A DNA stretch of 64,000 bases, from NCBI GenBank assembly GCA_947500575.1, contig CANMSI010000001.1, positions 372,001-436,000 of the forward strand. Reading direction: 5' to 3'. This document shows, piece after piece, positions 36,835-44,717 of the stretch. The notes below the pieces were generated by a model, which saw nothing but the letters and a program-made list of their open reading frames with translations, was not told the origin of the DNA and made no database searches. This DNA comes from an uncultured Flavobacteriaceae bacterium (lineage in GTDB: Bacteria; Bacteroidota; Bacteroidia; Flavobacteriales; Flavobacteriaceae). Within the stretch, counting starts at the first letter, position 1, and every line of letters begins with the position of its first letter. The position numbers and the translations under genes are program-made.

Positions 36835-37473
36835 ATGGCCACATTAAGATTAGGAGATATTGCACCAAATTTTACAGCAGATAGTTCCGTAGGAACACTT
36901 ACTTTATATGACTATTTAGGAGACGGATGGGGAATTCTATTTTCGCATCCGGCAGATTTCACCCCGGTATGTACTACCGAATTGGGGACTGCAGCAAAGT
37001 TTAAAAGTGAATTCGACAAACGAAACGTAAAAATGCTTGCCCTCAGTGTAGATGGGGTAATTTCTCATGGAGAATGGATTAAAGACATTAATGAAACACA
37101 GCATACGACCGTTAACTTTCCCATCATTGCTGATGAAGACAAGAAGGTGTCCGATTTATATGATATGATTCATCCCAATGCAGATAGCACACTTACCGTA
37201 AGATCTGTTTTTATTATTGCTCCCGATAGAACTGTAAAATTAATGCTAACATATCCTGCTTCTACAGGTCGTAATTTTCATGAATTATTACGGGTTGTAG
37301 ATTCATTACAACTAACTGCTTATCATAAAGTAGCAACGCCCGCTAATTGGGAGCATGGCGAAAAAGTAGTTGTTAGTCCTGCTATATCCACAGAAGACGC
37401 CAAAGAGATGTTCAGCAAAGGAGTAGAAGAAATAAAGCCATACCTACGTTTAACACCAGACCCCTCCGTTTAA
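36835..37473 (+). CDS. 1-Cys peroxiredoxin (Prx6 family)
   Basis: A 212-residue cytoplasmic thiol peroxidase reducing peroxides. The peroxidatic Cys46 is in DFTPVCTTELG, with the Arg of VRSVFIIAPD. It is the only Cys in the protein, so it is a 1-Cys type needing an external thiol such as bacillithiol. The C-terminal extension (TPANWEHGEKVVVSPAIS) is the hallmark of the Prx6 group. It has its own promoter and a terminator 26 bp beyond the stop. The neighbouring bacillithiol-transferase-like gene makes a low-molecular-weight thiol reductant attractive. Confidence 0.95.
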   Translation: MATLRLGDIAPNFTADSSVGTLTLYDYLGDGWGILFSHPADFTPVCTTELGTAAKFKSEFDKRNVKMLALSVDGVISHGEWIKDINETQHTTVNFPIIADEDKKVSDLYDMIHPNADSTLTVRSVFIIAPDRTVKLMLTYPASTGRNFHELLRVVDSLQLTAYHKVATPANWEHGEKVVVSPAISTEDAKEMFSKGVEEIKPYLRLTPDPSV

Positions 37474-37498
37474 TATTTCGAATTTATAGCATAAAATG

Positions 37499-37524
37499 AG
37501 CCTGTTTCTAGACGGGCTTTTTTT
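37499..37524 (+). terminator. Peroxiredoxin terminator
   Basis: AGCCTGT (37499-37505) pairs with ACGGGCT (37512-37518), followed by TTTTTT. Confidence 0.85.
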
Positions 37525-37529
37525 ATACA

Positions 37530-37811
37530 CCTATATATCGGTGAAGGAAGGGAAAGAACTGGATGTAATAGCTGTTCTGGATGTCAATTATCAATAAGGA
37601 CAACTAACTGTTGAGCGTGAGCTTAACGCACTAACCTAATATCTCCATTGGAAAAAATTAGGCTGGAGTCCATTACTATGCGGACTATTATGAATTGCTT
37701 TTAATGGGTGAACAAAGAGCTATAGGTATTTTAGAAGAGTAAAAACTTACCCATAATGGGAACATCTCTAGGACCTTATACAAGTTTGATGGCGAGACTA
37801 TTCGTATATAG
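37530..37811 (+). pseudogene. Possible degraded coding remnant
   Basis: In the 472-bp space before cspA there is protein-like sequence on the plus strand broken by stops. From 37662 the frame reads AGVHYYADYYELLLMGEQRA then IGILEE, hits TAA (37740), continues in the same frame KLTHNGNISRTLYKFDGETI and stops at 37809. Upstream pieces (for example VKEGKELDVIAVLDV near 37541) look alike in other frames. There is no start and no family match that I recognise. It could be a decayed gene or simple chance. Confidence 0.25.
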
Positions 37812-37905
37812 CAATTAGCCTAATGATTGCAAACTCAATTCATTACAGATATGGATATTTAGAAATATAAATCTCAAAAACGATTCATTTTCAAGTTTTT
37901 AACAT

Positions 37906-37913
37906 TATATTTG
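37906..37913 (+). promoter_or_regulatory. cspA -7 promoter element
   Basis: TATATTTG matches TAnnTTTG, 32 bp upstream of the cspA ATG. The short leader is AU-rich. No long cold-box leader is seen. Confidence 0.6.
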
Positions 37914-37945
37914 CGGCTTAAATTAACATTTTTTAATTATTTATT

Positions 37946-38140
37946 ATGAGTAAAGGAACAGTAAAATTCTTCAACGATTCCAAAGGTTATGGTTTTATCA
38001 CTGAAGACGGTTCACAAGAAGACCACTTTGTACACATTTCTGGTTTAGTCGATGAAATTAGAGAAGGTGACGTTGTAGAATTTGAATTACAACAAGGTAA
38101 AAAAGGACTGAACGCCGTAAATGTAAAAGTTATAGACTAA
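37946..38140 (+). CDS. cspA: Cold-shock domain protein
   Basis: A 64-residue single-stranded nucleic-acid-binding beta-barrel. RNP1 is KGYGFI and RNP2 is HFVHIS. It starts SKGTVKFFNDSKGYGF. It acts as an RNA chaperone, in the cold or during growth. Most bacterial CSPs are 65-70 residues, so this is normal. It is monocistronic with its own -7 box and terminator. Confidence 0.95.
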   Translation: MSKGTVKFFNDSKGYGFITEDGSQEDHFVHISGLVDEIREGDVVEFELQQGKKGLNAVNVKVID

Positions 38141-38170
38141 CAAGATACGCACATACTTTTTTATAGTACA

Positions 38171-38199
38171 AAGCCCCAACAATGTTGGGGCTTTTTTTT
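38171..38199 (+). terminator. cspA terminator
   Basis: AAGCCCCAAC (38171-38180) and GTTGGGGCTT (38184-38193) form a perfect 10-bp stem with a three-base loop, then a T-run. Confidence 0.93.
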
Positions 38200-38297
38200 A
38201 TAACTAGCAATTTTGTTTAAGCAGTACGCAACTTTTCCTCTAAAACGGTATCTAAAAGTTAGACAAACCAACTTATCCCTAAATAACAAACACCGCC

Positions 38298-38390
38298 ATG
38301 GAAACATTTTTTGGGATATTATCACTATTATTAATAGTGAATTTACTAATACTGTTTGTTGGATCTAGAAATATATCTGATAAACAATAA
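38298..38390 (+). CDS. Possible 30-residue single-pass membrane protein
   Basis: A short frame beginning ATG GAA ACA encodes a 30-residue product. It has one hydrophobic helix (about 4-22; FFGILSLLLIVNLLILFVG) followed by a short polar tail (SRNISDKQ). It lies between the cspA terminator and the subtilase gene and is too short for usual gene finders. The hydrophobic-then-polar pattern is like bacterial small membrane proteins, but no promoter was found and homology is untested. Confidence 0.35.
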   Translation: METFFGILSLLLIVNLLILFVGSRNISDKQ

Positions 38391-38477
38391 GCTCTTATTC
38401 TGAGGAAAAACAACATGCAATCTTAAAGTACATTCTATACTTTAGAGAATACATGTTGCATATCTTTAAACCAAATT

Positions 38478-40004
38478 TTATTGTACTGCCCTCAAAGCAT
38501 CTAAATTCCCCCATCCATAACTCCCACTCTTATTTGGATACAAATCTGCAGTATTCCTTAATTTATTCAAGACCTGAGTACGACTCCAATTAGGGTTACG
38601 AGCCCATACAAGTGCAGCAATACCAGCTGCATTTGCCGTTGCCACTGAAGACCCTCCAACGTAATCAGAACTTCCATTGGAATACCCCAAAACTGGAATA
38701 TGATTATTATTTGAACGCTCCATTACAACAGTAAAATCAATTTTACTTCCTTTATGACAAGTATCACACTCATCATACCCATTGCCTTCTTCTATACCCG
38801 TAACCGCAACAGTTTCACTCATATTCGCTGGAAAAATAACGCCCACAAAATTTGTAAAACTTGTAGAGGTACCCCCTGCGCAAAAGATCAATTTTCCTCG
38901 ATTATTTGCATACCGGATTGCATCCTTAATCCTGCCTATGGAATAAATATAACCCATAGACATTGAAATAATCTTTACATCCGAACGATTTCCAAGTTGT
39001 GTAAAGGCCGTGGCTACCCCTCGTTGTTCATGGTATCCATTAAGCAAAACGTTTGCAGCCGCTCTATAACTCACTAAATTGGCATTGTAAGCAACTCCTA
39101 CTGGTAAATTCGAAGAATTTCTAGGGGCTGTCGCAGCAGCCGACATACTAGTGCCATGTCCACATTTATCATTGGGACCGTCTGTTCTGCGAGACCAAGG
39201 CCAAAATGAATCTACATAAACTCCATATTTTTCCACACTTCTACCGGACGAATATCCAGAATTAAAATTCCCATTTAACAAGGATTGTGATGGTGAAATT
39301 CCAGTGTCTACCACACCAATAGTAATGCCACTACCTGTGCTATAACTCCATGCCTGATCAATCTTATGAATTGGAAAGTTCCATGGCATACGGGCACCTG
39401 GAGCTATATTAATATAATCTTGACTGGATAAATTTTCGCCTTCTAGACCACATCCAGATCCTGAAGATTTTCCTGTTGTATTTTGCTGTTCATACGCATA
39501 ACCTGCAGGTTCCATATAACGTATCCGATGATCACTCCGAAGGGCTTTAACCGTTTCTAATTTTTCAACTTTCAAATCCATAACAGTTAAATATGGATCA
39601 TCATAAATCAATACATCCTCATCTTTATTGGCATCTTGATTACTACTCTCTTCAGATTTCTTAACGATTGCTACTAACGCTTCTTTTACATTTTGTTGCG
39701 TATTAGAATTCTTATTGGCGTAGTCTTCTATATCAGATCCGTATCCTATTGTAAGAATAAAATCTCCATGAGAAAGAGCGCTCCAAAGCATTTGATCCGA
39801 AGCATCATTCCAATTAAAGTCGCCCTCTGTTTCCAGACTCTGATCAATTTGCTGATTAATTTCTTGAACAGATAAAAGATCCTGTTCTAAACCATTGGTT
39901 AATTCCTGGGAGTTTGGAAGCACTTCGGCTTCTAAATTTTCATCAGTACAGGATACTGCAAATACATAAATTAGGCACATAGCGCCAAGTAGTCGTTTTT
40001 TCAT
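38478..40004 (-). CDS. Subtilisin-like serine peptidase lipoprotein (S8)
   Basis: A 508-residue lipoprotein (lipobox AVSC, Cys19). It has a propeptide-like region and a peptidase S8 domain at about 205-505. Catalytic Asp233 lies in IGVVDTGI, His283 in CGHGTSMSAA and Ser453 in VGGSSVATANAAG. The usual oxyanion Asn (AAGN) position reads CAGGT, so that Asn appears to be missing. There is no type IX sorting domain. It is probably membrane-bound, facing the periplasm or surface. Two palindromes lie just upstream (40030-40071). Confidence 0.88.
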   Translation of the reverse strand: MKKRLLGAMCLIYVFAVSCTDENLEAEVLPNSQELTNGLEQDLLSVQEINQQIDQSLETEGDFNWNDASDQMLWSALSHGDFILTIGYGSDIEDYANKNSNTQQNVKEALVAIVKKSEESSNQDANKDEDVLIYDDPYLTVMDLKVEKLETVKALRSDHRIRYMEPAGYAYEQQNTTGKSSGSGCGLEGENLSSQDYINIAPGARMPWNFPIHKIDQAWSYSTGSGITIGVVDTGISPSQSLLNGNFNSGYSSGRSVEKYGVYVDSFWPWSRRTDGPNDKCGHGTSMSAAATAPRNSSNLPVGVAYNANLVSYRAAANVLLNGYHEQRGVATAFTQLGNRSDVKIISMSMGYIYSIGRIKDAIRYANNRGKLIFCAGGTSTSFTNFVGVIFPANMSETVAVTGIEEGNGYDECDTCHKGSKIDFTVVMERSNNNHIPVLGYSNGSSDYVGGSSVATANAAGIAALVWARNPNWSRTQVLNKLRNTADLYPNKSGSYGWGNLDALRAVQ

Positions 40005-40029
40005 TTTATAGGTTTTAGGTGGTTATTAA

Positions 40030-40071
40030 TACTATGCATGCATAGTACCTACTAGGAAGATAATAATTATC
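40030..40071. promoter_or_regulatory. Two palindromes upstream of subtilase gene
   Basis: TACTATGCATGCATAGTA (40030-40047) is an 18-bp perfect palindrome, 26 bp upstream of the subtilase ATG. GATAATAATTATC (40059-40071) is a perfect 13-bp one, 11 bp further on. Both could be operators. The second resembles the GATAAT hexamers of a Fur box, but only in part. Confidence 0.45.
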
Positions 40072-40137
40072 CTAAGAATTTAGAAGTCTTTTTGTAAGAA
40101 TTCGATCAACGGAATCAACTTCAACTTTGTATCTAAC

Positions 40138-40177
40138 AAAAAAGCTCCTCTCTTGGCATAAGAGAGGAGCTTTTTTT
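40138..40177. terminator. Strong bidirectional terminator after peptidylprolyl isomerase
   Basis: AAAGCTCCTCTCTT (40141-40154) pairs with AAGAGAGGAGCTTT (40160-40173) over 14 bp with a five-base loop. It is flanked by A-runs on the left and T-runs on the right. It terminates the minus-strand gene at 40194-41126. Confidence 0.93.
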
Positions 40178-40193
40178 ATATCTATAAGAAGGC

Positions 40194-41126
40194 TTATTTT
40201 ATTCCCATCAACTCTACATCAAATACTAATGTAGCATCTGGAGGAATAACACCACCTGCACCCTGACTGCCATAAGCCAAGTTCGAGGGTATTACAAAAC
40301 GGGCTTTATCCCCTACTTGTAAAAGTCCTATTCCTTCATCCCATCCAGGAATCACTTGGCCAACCCCTAACTGAAAATCTATGGGTTGATTTCTTTTATA
40401 GGAAGAATCAAACACGGTCCCATTTATTAATGCTCCTTCATAATGCACAGAAACCATTTTACCTTTTTCCGCTTTAGCTCCAGAACCTTTCTGTATAACT
40501 TTATATCGCAATCCGCTTGGCGTTTCATCAAATCCAGCAGCTACTTTATCTAGTTCCAAGGCGGCCTTCGCCTTTTCTTCCGCCATTCTTTTTTCTCTAG
40601 CACCTTCAAACGTTCGAAAAGCTTCAATAGCATTCCAATTTTGAGCTTCATCACCAACTCTCAAAATTTCAATACTATCTAAACCATCTCCTTGTGCCAC
40701 CATATCAACAACATCTTGGCCTTCTTGCACATGTCCAAAAACAGTGTGCTTATTATCTAACCAAGGTGTAGCTACATGCGTTATAAAAAATTGTGTCCCA
40801 TTCGTCCCTGGCCCTGCATTTGCCATAGAAAGAACACCGGGTCCTGAATGCGTTAATTCAGGATGAAACTCGTCATCAAATTTGTACCCTCCATCGCCAG
40901 TACCTGTGCCCATAGGACATCCACCTTGAATCATAAAATCTGGGATTACTCTATGAAATTTAAGACCGTCATAATAAGGAGTCCCTTGAGGTTTTTTATC
41001 ATTCTCCATGTTCCCCTCTGCTAAGGCAACAAAATTACCCACCGTTCCAGGGGTCTTATCATGTGTTAATTTAACAACTATATCTCCTTTCGAAGTATTA
41101 AATTTTGCGTAGATTCCGTCTTGCAT
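40194..41126 (-). CDS. Fused cyclophilin-FKBP peptidylprolyl isomerase
   Basis: A 310-residue cytoplasmic protein joining two unrelated prolyl isomerase folds. Residues 1-165 are cyclophilin ([36 protein letters not shown]). Residues 205-310 are FKBP ([47 protein letters not shown]). No signal peptide is seen. Such fusions assist proline-limited folding and can have chaperone activity. The TACCTTTG -7 box is at 41149-41156. Confidence 0.95.
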   Translation of the reverse strand: MQDGIYAKFNTSKGDIVVKLTHDKTPGTVGNFVALAEGNMENDKKPQGTPYYDGLKFHRVIPDFMIQGGCPMGTGTGDGGYKFDDEFHPELTHSGPGVLSMANAGPGTNGTQFFITHVATPWLDNKHTVFGHVQEGQDVVDMVAQGDGLDSIEILRVGDEAQNWNAIEAFRTFEGAREKRMAEEKAKAALELDKVAAGFDETPSGLRYKVIQKGSGAKAEKGKMVSVHYEGALINGTVFDSSYKRNQPIDFQLGVGQVIPGWDEGIGLLQVGDKARFVIPSNLAYGSQGAGGVIPPDATLVFDVELMGIK

Positions 41127-41148
41127 ATTGCATTTTTTTTATGAGGTG

Positions 41149-41156
41149 CAAAGGTA
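41149..41156 (-). promoter_or_regulatory. Peptidylprolyl isomerase -7 promoter element
   Basis: Minus-strand TACCTTTG matches TAnnTTTG, 23 bp upstream of the ATG at 41126. Confidence 0.6.
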
Positions 41157-41251
41157 CAAATTTTTGTTGGTAAAAAAGACGTAGCAGTTCTTATCAAAAG
41201 TCGAAAAAACTTACATAGTATAATCAATTTTCAACTATATACAATAATTTG

Positions 41252-41265
41252 AACTAGCGCTAGTT
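41252..41265. promoter_or_regulatory. 14-bp perfect palindrome before the 75-residue gene
   Basis: AACTAGCGCTAGTT is a perfect palindrome centred 37 bp upstream of the ATG at 41295. It is about 100 bp from the PPIase promoter, so it is more likely tied to the small gene. Confidence 0.4.
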
Positions 41266-41294
41266 ATACTTTAAGAATTATAAAGTCTCCCCAA

Positions 41295-41522
41295 ATGACT
41301 ACATACATTGCACAATATCGTGCACAGCATCGCATTATACAAATTGAAGAACATTCTTGTTTTACTTGGCGTCAGGAAAGTGGTGAAATAGACATAGAAA
41401 TGCTTAGTGGAAAAATTAAAAGAGAATCTTCATCTCACTTTTTTCAATTAATTGGAGGTCAAAATTACCCCATAGCATCCGAAGATATTGAGGTTGAAAT
41501 TGTGCATACACAACCATTTTAA
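41295..41522 (+). CDS. Small protein of unknown function
   Basis: A 75-residue protein without signal peptide or transmembrane segment. It is mixed polar (AQYRAQHRIIQIEEHSCFTW; ESGEIDIEMLSGKIKRESSS). I recognise no family. It lies alone between the divergent PPIase promoter and the convergent M28 peptidase (20 bp gap). A palindrome precedes it. The frame is real-looking, but its expression and conservation are unknown. Confidence 0.55.
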   Translation: MTTYIAQYRAQHRIIQIEEHSCFTWRQESGEIDIEMLSGKIKRESSSHFFQLIGGQNYPIASEDIEVEIVHTQPF

Positions 41523-41542
41523 AGAGAAGTATTAGAAATTAC

Positions 41543-42946
41543 TTAGCCTTTTATTTTCTTAGGCTGTACAATTCCATAGGTATCAAAAAGATATACCAAA
41601 CTAGCCATAGTAGCTGCTCCAAGTTCTAGTTCTCTTTTATTAACGTGTTCAAAAGTATCATTTTCCGCGTGATGGTGGTCAAAATAACGCTGAGAATCGG
41701 GTCGTAGGCCAGCAAGAACCATTGTATCATTTTTTAAAGGTCCAATATCCGCTCCACTTCCTCCTTTGACAAACATATGTATGAGATAGGGTTCAAAAAG
41801 CTTTTTCCAACTTTCTACCCTTTCAAAATTAGCATCAGAACAATCAAAAGAAAAACCACGAGGAGTAAATCCTCCAGCATCACTTTCCAAGGCAAAGACA
41901 TGATTCTCCTTTTTGCTTTTGGCAATTTCCGCGTATTTGTTTCCGCCTCGTAATCCATTTTCCTCATTCATAAAAAGTACCACACGAATGGTCCTCTTTG
42001 GTTGGTATCCAGCTACCTTTAAAAGTCGTAAAACATCCATACTTTGCACACAACCAGCTCCATCATCATGGGAACCATCTCCCAAATCCCAAGAATCTAA
42101 ATGCCCACCTACTATCATAATTTCATTGGGATAGGTACTACCTCTAATTTCTCCAATAACATTATACGACTGTACATCTTCTAATTGTCGACAATTTTGC
42201 TTAAAAAAGAATTTAATATCTGGGTTCAATTTTAATGTAGTGCTCAGTAATTCTGCTCCATTTGTGCTAATGGCTGCAGCAGGAATTCTATCTTCCACAG
42301 CCGTTTCTCCATATCCCATAGATCCTGTATGTGGATAATCATCTAATCGCAAATTCATAGAACGGACAATAACACCTAATGCTCCATATTTGCCTGCTTC
42401 AGAAGCTCCTGAATATCGCTGATCTACACAACCAGAATATGCTTGAAAAGTGCTAATTAAAGCTGGGTTCATGGGTCTATTAAAGAACACTATTTTTCCT
42501 GCTATTTTTTCCTTCCCCAATGCCTGTAACTCCTCAATTCCTTGAACTTCTATTACTTCTGCCTTTATACCTCCAAGTGGTGTTGCTACAGAACCTCCTA
42601 AAGCAGTTATAGGTACGTTATTCGTAATTCCTGGCTTGTTCTCTATATAGGCAAATTCTGGAGTACCTCTCACCCATTTCGGTACCATTACCGGTTGTAA
42701 CCAAACACGATCTAAGCCCAAAGAATCTAATTGATTTTTAGTGTATTGCACGGCTAATTCCGCTTCTACAGAGCCAGACAAACGACCTCCAATCTGATTG
42801 GAAAGATGATTTAACCAATCATAGGATTTTCCTTGGGTTAAAGCAGCCTCATAGATTGCCTTAATTTGGGCTTCATCTTTTTCCTGAGAAAAAAGAGTTC
42901 CTGTAATTAATAACAGGATCAAAGTAATATGCGGTAATCGTTTCAT
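41543..42946 (-). CDS. Exported M28 peptidase, carboxypeptidase-Q-like
   Basis: A 467-residue exported protein with signal peptide 1-20 (GTLFSQ) and a PA insert. Zinc-dependent peptidase motifs of family M28 are GGHLDSWDLGDGSHDDGAG, NEENGLRGG, ALESDAGGF and HHHAENDTFEHV. The overall layout matches plasma glutamate carboxypeptidase (carboxypeptidase Q), which hydrolyses dipeptides. It likely acts in the periplasm. It overlaps the PPK2 gene by four bases (ATGA), indicating translational coupling. Confidence 0.93.
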   Translation of the reverse strand: MKRLPHITLILLLITGTLFSQEKDEAQIKAIYEAALTQGKSYDWLNHLSNQIGGRLSGSVEAELAVQYTKNQLDSLGLDRVWLQPVMVPKWVRGTPEFAYIENKPGITNNVPITALGGSVATPLGGIKAEVIEVQGIEELQALGKEKIAGKIVFFNRPMNPALISTFQAYSGCVDQRYSGASEAGKYGALGVIVRSMNLRLDDYPHTGSMGYGETAVEDRIPAAAISTNGAELLSTTLKLNPDIKFFFKQNCRQLEDVQSYNVIGEIRGSTYPNEIMIVGGHLDSWDLGDGSHDDGAGCVQSMDVLRLLKVAGYQPKRTIRVVLFMNEENGLRGGNKYAEIAKSKKENHVFALESDAGGFTPRGFSFDCSDANFERVESWKKLFEPYLIHMFVKGGSGADIGPLKNDTMVLAGLRPDSQRYFDHHHAENDTFEHVNKRELELGAATMASLVYLFDTYGIVQPKKIKG

Positions 42947-43821
42947 TCTTTATTCAATTGATTCTTGTAGAGTTCTAAATTAGCCTTTATTTCATCATCT
43001 AGTTCAGGTTCTTCAATATCTTTGTATTTTTTTAACTCTTCTAGCATAATAGTAGCAACGATAACTCTAGCGGCCTTTTTGTTATCTGCAGGAATTACAT
43101 ACCATGGTGCCTGTGATTTCGAAGTATTATTTATGGCTTCTTCATAACATTTCTGATAGGAATCCCACAATTTTCGTTCTTTTAGATCCCCAGGAGAAAA
43201 CTTCCAATGCTTTTCTGCTAATTCTAGTCTTCGCAATAGTCTTTGCTTCTGCTCCTCTTTTGAAAGGTGCAGAAAAAATTTAAAGATCAATGTTCCATTA
43301 TCCGCAATGTGACGTTCAAAATTATTAATCTCTTCAAATCTGCGATCCCAAAATTTCTGATCTATATCACTTACTTGGTGAATTCCAGGAAGCGTCTCGC
43401 TCATAATGTACTCGGGATGCACTCTGGTTACCAAGACATTTTCATAATGTGTGCGATTAAAAACACCAAATTTCCCTTTTGCAGGTAAGGCAATATAATG
43501 TCTCCAGAGGTAATCGTGTTTCAGTTCCAATTCAGTAGGTACTTTAAAGCTATGTACCACTACGCCCCGCGCATTAAAATCTTTAAACACCTCTCTAATC
43601 AAACTATCTTTGCCAGCAGTGTCCATTCCCTGAAGACAAATTAGCACACTATACTTCCCATGTGCATACAAGGTATCCTGAAAATCCCCAAGGTCTTCTC
43701 GCACCTTTTCTAGCTTTTTTTTCAGGGTTTTATCAGTTGCATTTAGATTTTCATTTGTACTTCTTTCTTCTAGGTTGATGCGCTCAACCACCTTATAATT
43801 GGCAATATCTATTTTGTTCAT
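42943..43821 (-). CDS. Polyphosphate kinase 2 family protein
   Basis: A 292-residue cytoplasmic enzyme transferring phosphate between polyphosphate and nucleotides. Walker A is CLQGMDTAGKDSLI, the lid/Arg region is FNRTHYENVLVTRVHPEY, and KFFLHLSKEEQKQRL and the C-terminal SQAPWYVIPADNK are typical of PPK2. The AMP/ADP specificity class cannot be set with confidence. The ATG at 43821 matches the family start; the frame to 43857 adds an unlikely leader. It is coupled to the M28 peptidase gene. Confidence 0.93.
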   Translation of the reverse strand: MNKIDIANYKVVERINLEERSTNENLNATDKTLKKKLEKVREDLGDFQDTLYAHGKYSVLICLQGMDTAGKDSLIREVFKDFNARGVVVHSFKVPTELELKHDYLWRHYIALPAKGKFGVFNRTHYENVLVTRVHPEYIMSETLPGIHQVSDIDQKFWDRRFEEINNFERHIADNGTLIFKFFLHLSKEEQKQRLLRRLELAEKHWKFSPGDLKERKLWDSYQKCYEEAINNTSKSQAPWYVIPADNKKAARVIVATIMLEELKKYKDIEEPELDDEIKANLELYKNQLNKE

Positions 43822-44024
43822 GGCTTTAATATAAAATATTTTGTCGTTGAAATGCACAATTATGTTAAAAAAAGTAGTCGTTAAGCCCTTGAAAAAGACA
43901 ATTCGTCCAAAATGATTGGGGAGACCCGTGCTTTATCGAAAAAAATGGGTGAGCAATACCATTCACAGTATCTTTATCTTATTGTAAATGATCCTAAATC
44001 GTACAAAACCAACACCTTAGACCT

Positions 44025-44717
44025 ATGAAGAAGCAGTACCTTATTTTGGCTTTTTTTGGAATGCTTATTTTGTCATCGTTTTCTCCTGAAAATGATTGCG
44101 ATTACGCCGGTTCTAATATTGGATATGTTAAGACCCAAACACAAAAGGCGATCGATGCCGAAGAAATCAACACCGCACGGTTTTATGCCTATAAAGCCCT
44201 AAATGCCATAGAAAAATCTAGAAAACAAATTTCCTTATGTGACTGCGATTACGCCAGTAAAAGTATTTATGCTAGCTTGGAAAACCTAAAACAGGCCACC
44301 CGAACTACTTCTTTGAATGGAACCAGAATTTTATTAAAGAAGGCGATGCAAAATATTTTAGGAAGTCTTGAATCCTTAGATAAACATGAACTTCACAATA
44401 GCAAATATGCCAGCGATGTACTTGCAGTAAATACCAAGGATTCTGAAAAAGAAAAAATGGCTATGAAACAGCCGCAAGGAAAAAAATTAAAGAACAAAAT
44501 TGATAAGTCCTTAGTAAGTTTTCAAAATTCTTTAAACGAGGTGGTTCATTCCGTAAACTGTCATGAAGCAAAGGCTTTTGCTACCACAATTTACAATAAT
44601 TGTGAACAACAACTATTGCGTGAAAACTTATCCGAAGCCAAGCGCTATTACAACCTCCGAACCAAAGAAATTACAGCTAAAGCTCTTGAGCAACTGGGCA
44701 GTTGCGAAGCTAAATAA
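44025..44717 (+). CDS. Exported helical protein with Cys-bounded repeats
   Basis: A 230-residue exported protein with signal peptide 1-20. It has helical repeats of about 48 residues that start with a Cys-x-x-Ala pattern: CDYAGSNIGYV (from Cys25), CDYASKSIYASL (from Cys74) and CHEAKAFATTIY (from Cys179). Repeat ends carry Cys72 or Cys227. The six Cys (25, 72, 74, 179, 193, 227) could form disulfides in the periplasm. No family is recognised and function is unknown. The stop codon directly abuts the convergent response-regulator gene. Confidence 0.75.
   Translation: MKKQYLILAFFGMLILSSFSPENDCDYAGSNIGYVKTQTQKAIDAEEINTARFYAYKALNAIEKSRKQISLCDCDYASKSIYASLENLKQATRTTSLNGTRILLKKAMQNILGSLESLDKHELHNSKYASDVLAVNTKDSEKEKMAMKQPQGKKLKNKIDKSLVSFQNSLNEVVHSVNCHEAKAFATTIYNNCEQQLLRENLSEAKRYYNLRTKEITAKALEQLGSCEAK

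Noticed and set aside
43912-44028. 38-codon frame ending in an ATGA overlap with the gene at 44025
   Set aside because: The overlap looks like coupling, but there is no promoter, no recognisable family, and it spans the probable promoter of the downstream gene; kept only as a note.
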